A DNA stretch of 22,386 nt from a virus: the IMG/VR virus record IMGVR_UViG_3300042397_000222, positions 1-22,386 of that record, one strand, 5' to 3'. Positions 20,798-22,386 of the stretch are shown piece by piece. A program made the position numbers and the translations under genes. The first letter of the stretch is position 1. Each line of letters opens with the position of its first letter. The notes below the pieces were generated by a model that was given only the letters and a program-made list of their open reading frames with translations, was not told where the DNA came from and made no database searches.

Positions 20798-22249
20798 ATG
20801 AGCAGCACATATTCAAACAGCCTTCGGGTTGAACTTGTTGGTTCAGGAGACCAAGCTGGTGCTTGGGGATCGACTACAAACGGCAACTTCTCTAACATTT
20901 TTGATGTTGCAATTGCGGGGTATCAGACTGTTAGCGTCACAAGCGCCAGCCAAGCCTTGACGTATTTAAATGGCCCAACCACAACCGCCAATTTGAACCA
21001 ATCTGTGTACGCCATGTTGCGCTTCACGACAACTACCGGCGCGGCGTTCAACGTCTATGCTCCCCCAGTGTCCAAGCAGTACATCGTGTACAACAACAGC
21101 GGTTACTCGATGACCATTTACAACTCGACTGTGATTGGCAACACTACCGCAGCGGGCACAGGCATTACAGTTACCAACGGCTCCAAGGTCATGGTTTGGT
21201 CTGATGGCACAAACTTTAATGAGTTGCAAGCGTCCAACTTGACAGGAACACTGGCTATTGCCAACGGCGGTACTGGGCAAACCACAGCCAATGCTGCGTT
21301 TAACGCGTTGGCTCCATCCCAAACAAGCGCCAATGGTAAGTACTTAAAGTCCGACGGAACAAACACAAGCTGGGATCAGATTGACATTAGCACCAGCGAC
21401 GTCACAGGTGTTTTGCTCGGCGCAAACGGCGGTACAGGCGTAGCGAATACAGGCCGGACAATTACGCTTGGTGGAAACATTTCTACTGCGGGGGCGCTTA
21501 CAACTTCCGGTGCTTTCGGTGTTACGCTCACTGCAACCGCCCTCACCAATGTAACGCTGCCGACAACCGGCACACTGGCGACTTTGGCTGGTTCGGAAAC
21601 TTTAACTAACAAGACCCTGACCAGCCCAGTGCTGACAGCTCCTGCGCTTGGTACGCCAGCCTCTGGCAACCTCGCCAACTGCACATTCCCCACGCTGAAT
21701 CAAAATACAACTGGAACAGCGGCTGGCCTGTCTTCAACTTTGGCAGTGGCTTCTGGTGGTACAGGTGTAACCACCGCCGCAGCCGTAGCTTCGCTTGTTG
21801 GCAATCTGTTGTTCCCCGTGGGCGCAATTTATACGGCCACTGTCGCTACTAACCCCGGCACACTGCTTGGCTTTGGAACTTGGACAGCGTTTGGTGCTGG
21901 TAGAGTTTTGATTGGTAACGGCGGCGGTTTTTCAGCGGGCGCTACTGGCGGTAGTGCAGACGCCGTTGTTGTAAGCCATACGCACACATACAGTGCTACC
22001 ACCAGCACTGCATCTTTATCTGGCACTTTCGAGGCTAGTAAACCCGCCGCTGCGTCTGGCATTGTGTCTATTGCGGCTACCGGTTTAGCTGGCGGGGCTG
22101 ACGGAGCACAGAGTACTGTGACGCGCTATTCAGTTGATGCGTCGCACTCTCACACAGTGTCGGGCACTACGGCCTCTTCTGGTGTTTCAGGGACAAACGC
22201 AAACTTGCAACCGTACGTTGTTGTGTACATGTGGCAGCGTACTGCCTGA
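20798..22249 (+). CDS. Second tail fibre protein with His-x-His C-terminal module
   Basis: This 483-residue protein starts after AAGGAG at 20784-20789. The N-terminal 150 residues (YSNSLRVELVGSGDQAGAWG; TTANLNQSVYAMLRFTTTT) are a common phage-fibre start that differs from the first fibre. Then come fibre repeats LTGTLAIANGGTGQTTANA and LASGSETLTNKTL-like stretches (LAGSETLTNKTLTSPVLTA). From about residue 350, LLFPVGAIYTATVATNPG and GFGTWTAFGAGRVLIG are tail-collar-like. The end (residues about 393-465) resembles the end of the first fibre, with SHTHTYSAT, a GLAGGADGAQSTVTRYSV segment and SHSHTVSGTT. This is probably a second adhesin. Both fibres may share a chaperone or metal-binding tip. 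Confidence 0.87.
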   Translation: MSSTYSNSLRVELVGSGDQAGAWGSTTNGNFSNIFDVAIAGYQTVSVTSASQALTYLNGPTTTANLNQSVYAMLRFTTTTGAAFNVYAPPVSKQYIVYNNSGYSMTIYNSTVIGNTTAAGTGITVTNGSKVMVWSDGTNFNELQASNLTGTLAIANGGTGQTTANAAFNALAPSQTSANGKYLKSDGTNTSWDQIDISTSDVTGVLLGANGGTGVANTGRTITLGGNISTAGALTTSGAFGVTLTATALTNVTLPTTGTLATLAGSETLTNKTLTSPVLTAPALGTPASGNLANCTFPTLNQNTTGTAAGLSSTLAVASGGTGVTTAAAVASLVGNLLFPVGAIYTATVATNPGTLLGFGTWTAFGAGRVLIGNGGGFSAGATGGSADAVVVSHTHTYSATTSTASLSGTFEASKPAAASGIVSIAATGLAGGADGAQSTVTRYSVDASHSHTVSGTTASSGVSGTNANLQPYVVVYMWQRTA

Positions 22250-22260
22250 CGGAGTAAGAC

Positions 22261-22386
22261 ATTGATCCGATCAGCATCCTCTTTGCTGCCAATGCTTGTG
22301 TTGCGGCTATCAAGGAAGGGTGCGAGCTTTACAAGCAGGCCAAGACTTCTTTCATGGAGGTCAAGGCTACAGTTGATGAAGCTGTT
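22261..22386 (+). CDS. Partial gene with an apparent ATT start, 3' end cut by window
   Basis: The frame from 22261 is open to the window end and reads IDPISILFAANACVAAIKE ... GCELYKQAKTSFMEVKATV, a helical segment of the kind found near the start of small phage proteins (D-P-I-S-I). A stop at 22255-22257 limits the start to 22258 or later, and the next in-frame ATG is at 22354. GGAG at 22251-22254 lies 6 bases before ATT at 22261, an ideal distance. A TTG at 22262 in another frame would give a Ser/Arg/Leu-rich product that looks like a shadow. The function is not clear from 42 residues. Confidence 0.65.
   Translation, partial: MDPISILFAANACVAAIKEGCELYKQAKTSFMEVKATVDEAV

Noticed and set aside
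22262-22386. TTG-started frame at the window end
   Set aside because: Its product is Ser/Arg/Leu-rich and looks like an out-of-frame reading; the ATT frame gives a typical helical protein.

Overview
The window is one continuous, entirely plus-strand structural module of a tailed double-stranded DNA bacteriophage (Caudoviricetes). The evidence is the gene order: small and large terminase, portal, a GroES-like co-chaperonin, scaffold, major capsid protein, head-tail adaptors, then tail fibres. Genes are packed with 1-20 base overlaps or short gaps, and most carry an AAGGAG-type ribosome binding site. Base composition is near even. I see no integrase, repressor, replication gene, tRNA or CRISPR array. 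The style of the small conserved proteins recalls phages known mainly from freshwater and marine metagenomes; that is recollection, not a search. The host cannot be read from this window. No tape-measure or tail-tube gene appears between capsid and fibres, and two adaptor-like proteins do, so a short-tailed (podovirus-like) particle is the best guess.

Layout. Positions 1-8143 hold packaging and head assembly: terminase small subunit (cut by the window start), terminase large subunit, an 829-residue portal with a glutamine-rich helical C-terminus, a small hypothetical, a GroES-like protein, scaffold, two probable head proteins, and a Mu gpT-like major capsid protein followed by a clear intrinsic terminator. 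The 135-base gap 8144-8278 holds that terminator, a possible promoter and an interlocking set of inverted repeats that could fold as a pseudoknot just ahead of the next ribosome binding site.

Positions 8279-12733 hold accessory virion-type genes: a beta-rich protein, a short coiled-coil protein, two tandem paralogues, a small basic protein, a holin-like membrane protein and a run of lysine/glycine-rich proteins. Three of these end in the same C-terminal motif (GG-M/Y-T/V ... ADG-x-A-x-R/Q-GKT). Positions 12733-15186 hold connector proteins, a zinc-ribbon protein and two tiny basic proteins. Positions 15186-22249 hold tail or fibre proteins: two beta-rich proteins, a 407-residue protein made of sixteen 20-21-residue repeats plus a precise 11-residue W-x2-I-x3-Q repeat, and two large fibres sharing a His-x-His C-terminal module. 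Between the two fibres lie a Cys-containing protein, a 2-oxoglutarate/Fe(II) oxygenase and a short conserved protein. The window ends inside a gene that seems to start with ATT.

How it fits together (inference): terminase and portal package DNA into a scaffolded capsid, perhaps with the host GroEL assisted by the phage co-chaperonin. The adaptor proteins close the portal vertex and the fibre genes supply host recognition. The least explained parts are the shared C-terminal motif in the Lys/Gly-rich cassette, the doubly periodic repeat protein, and the structured leader at 8191-8272.
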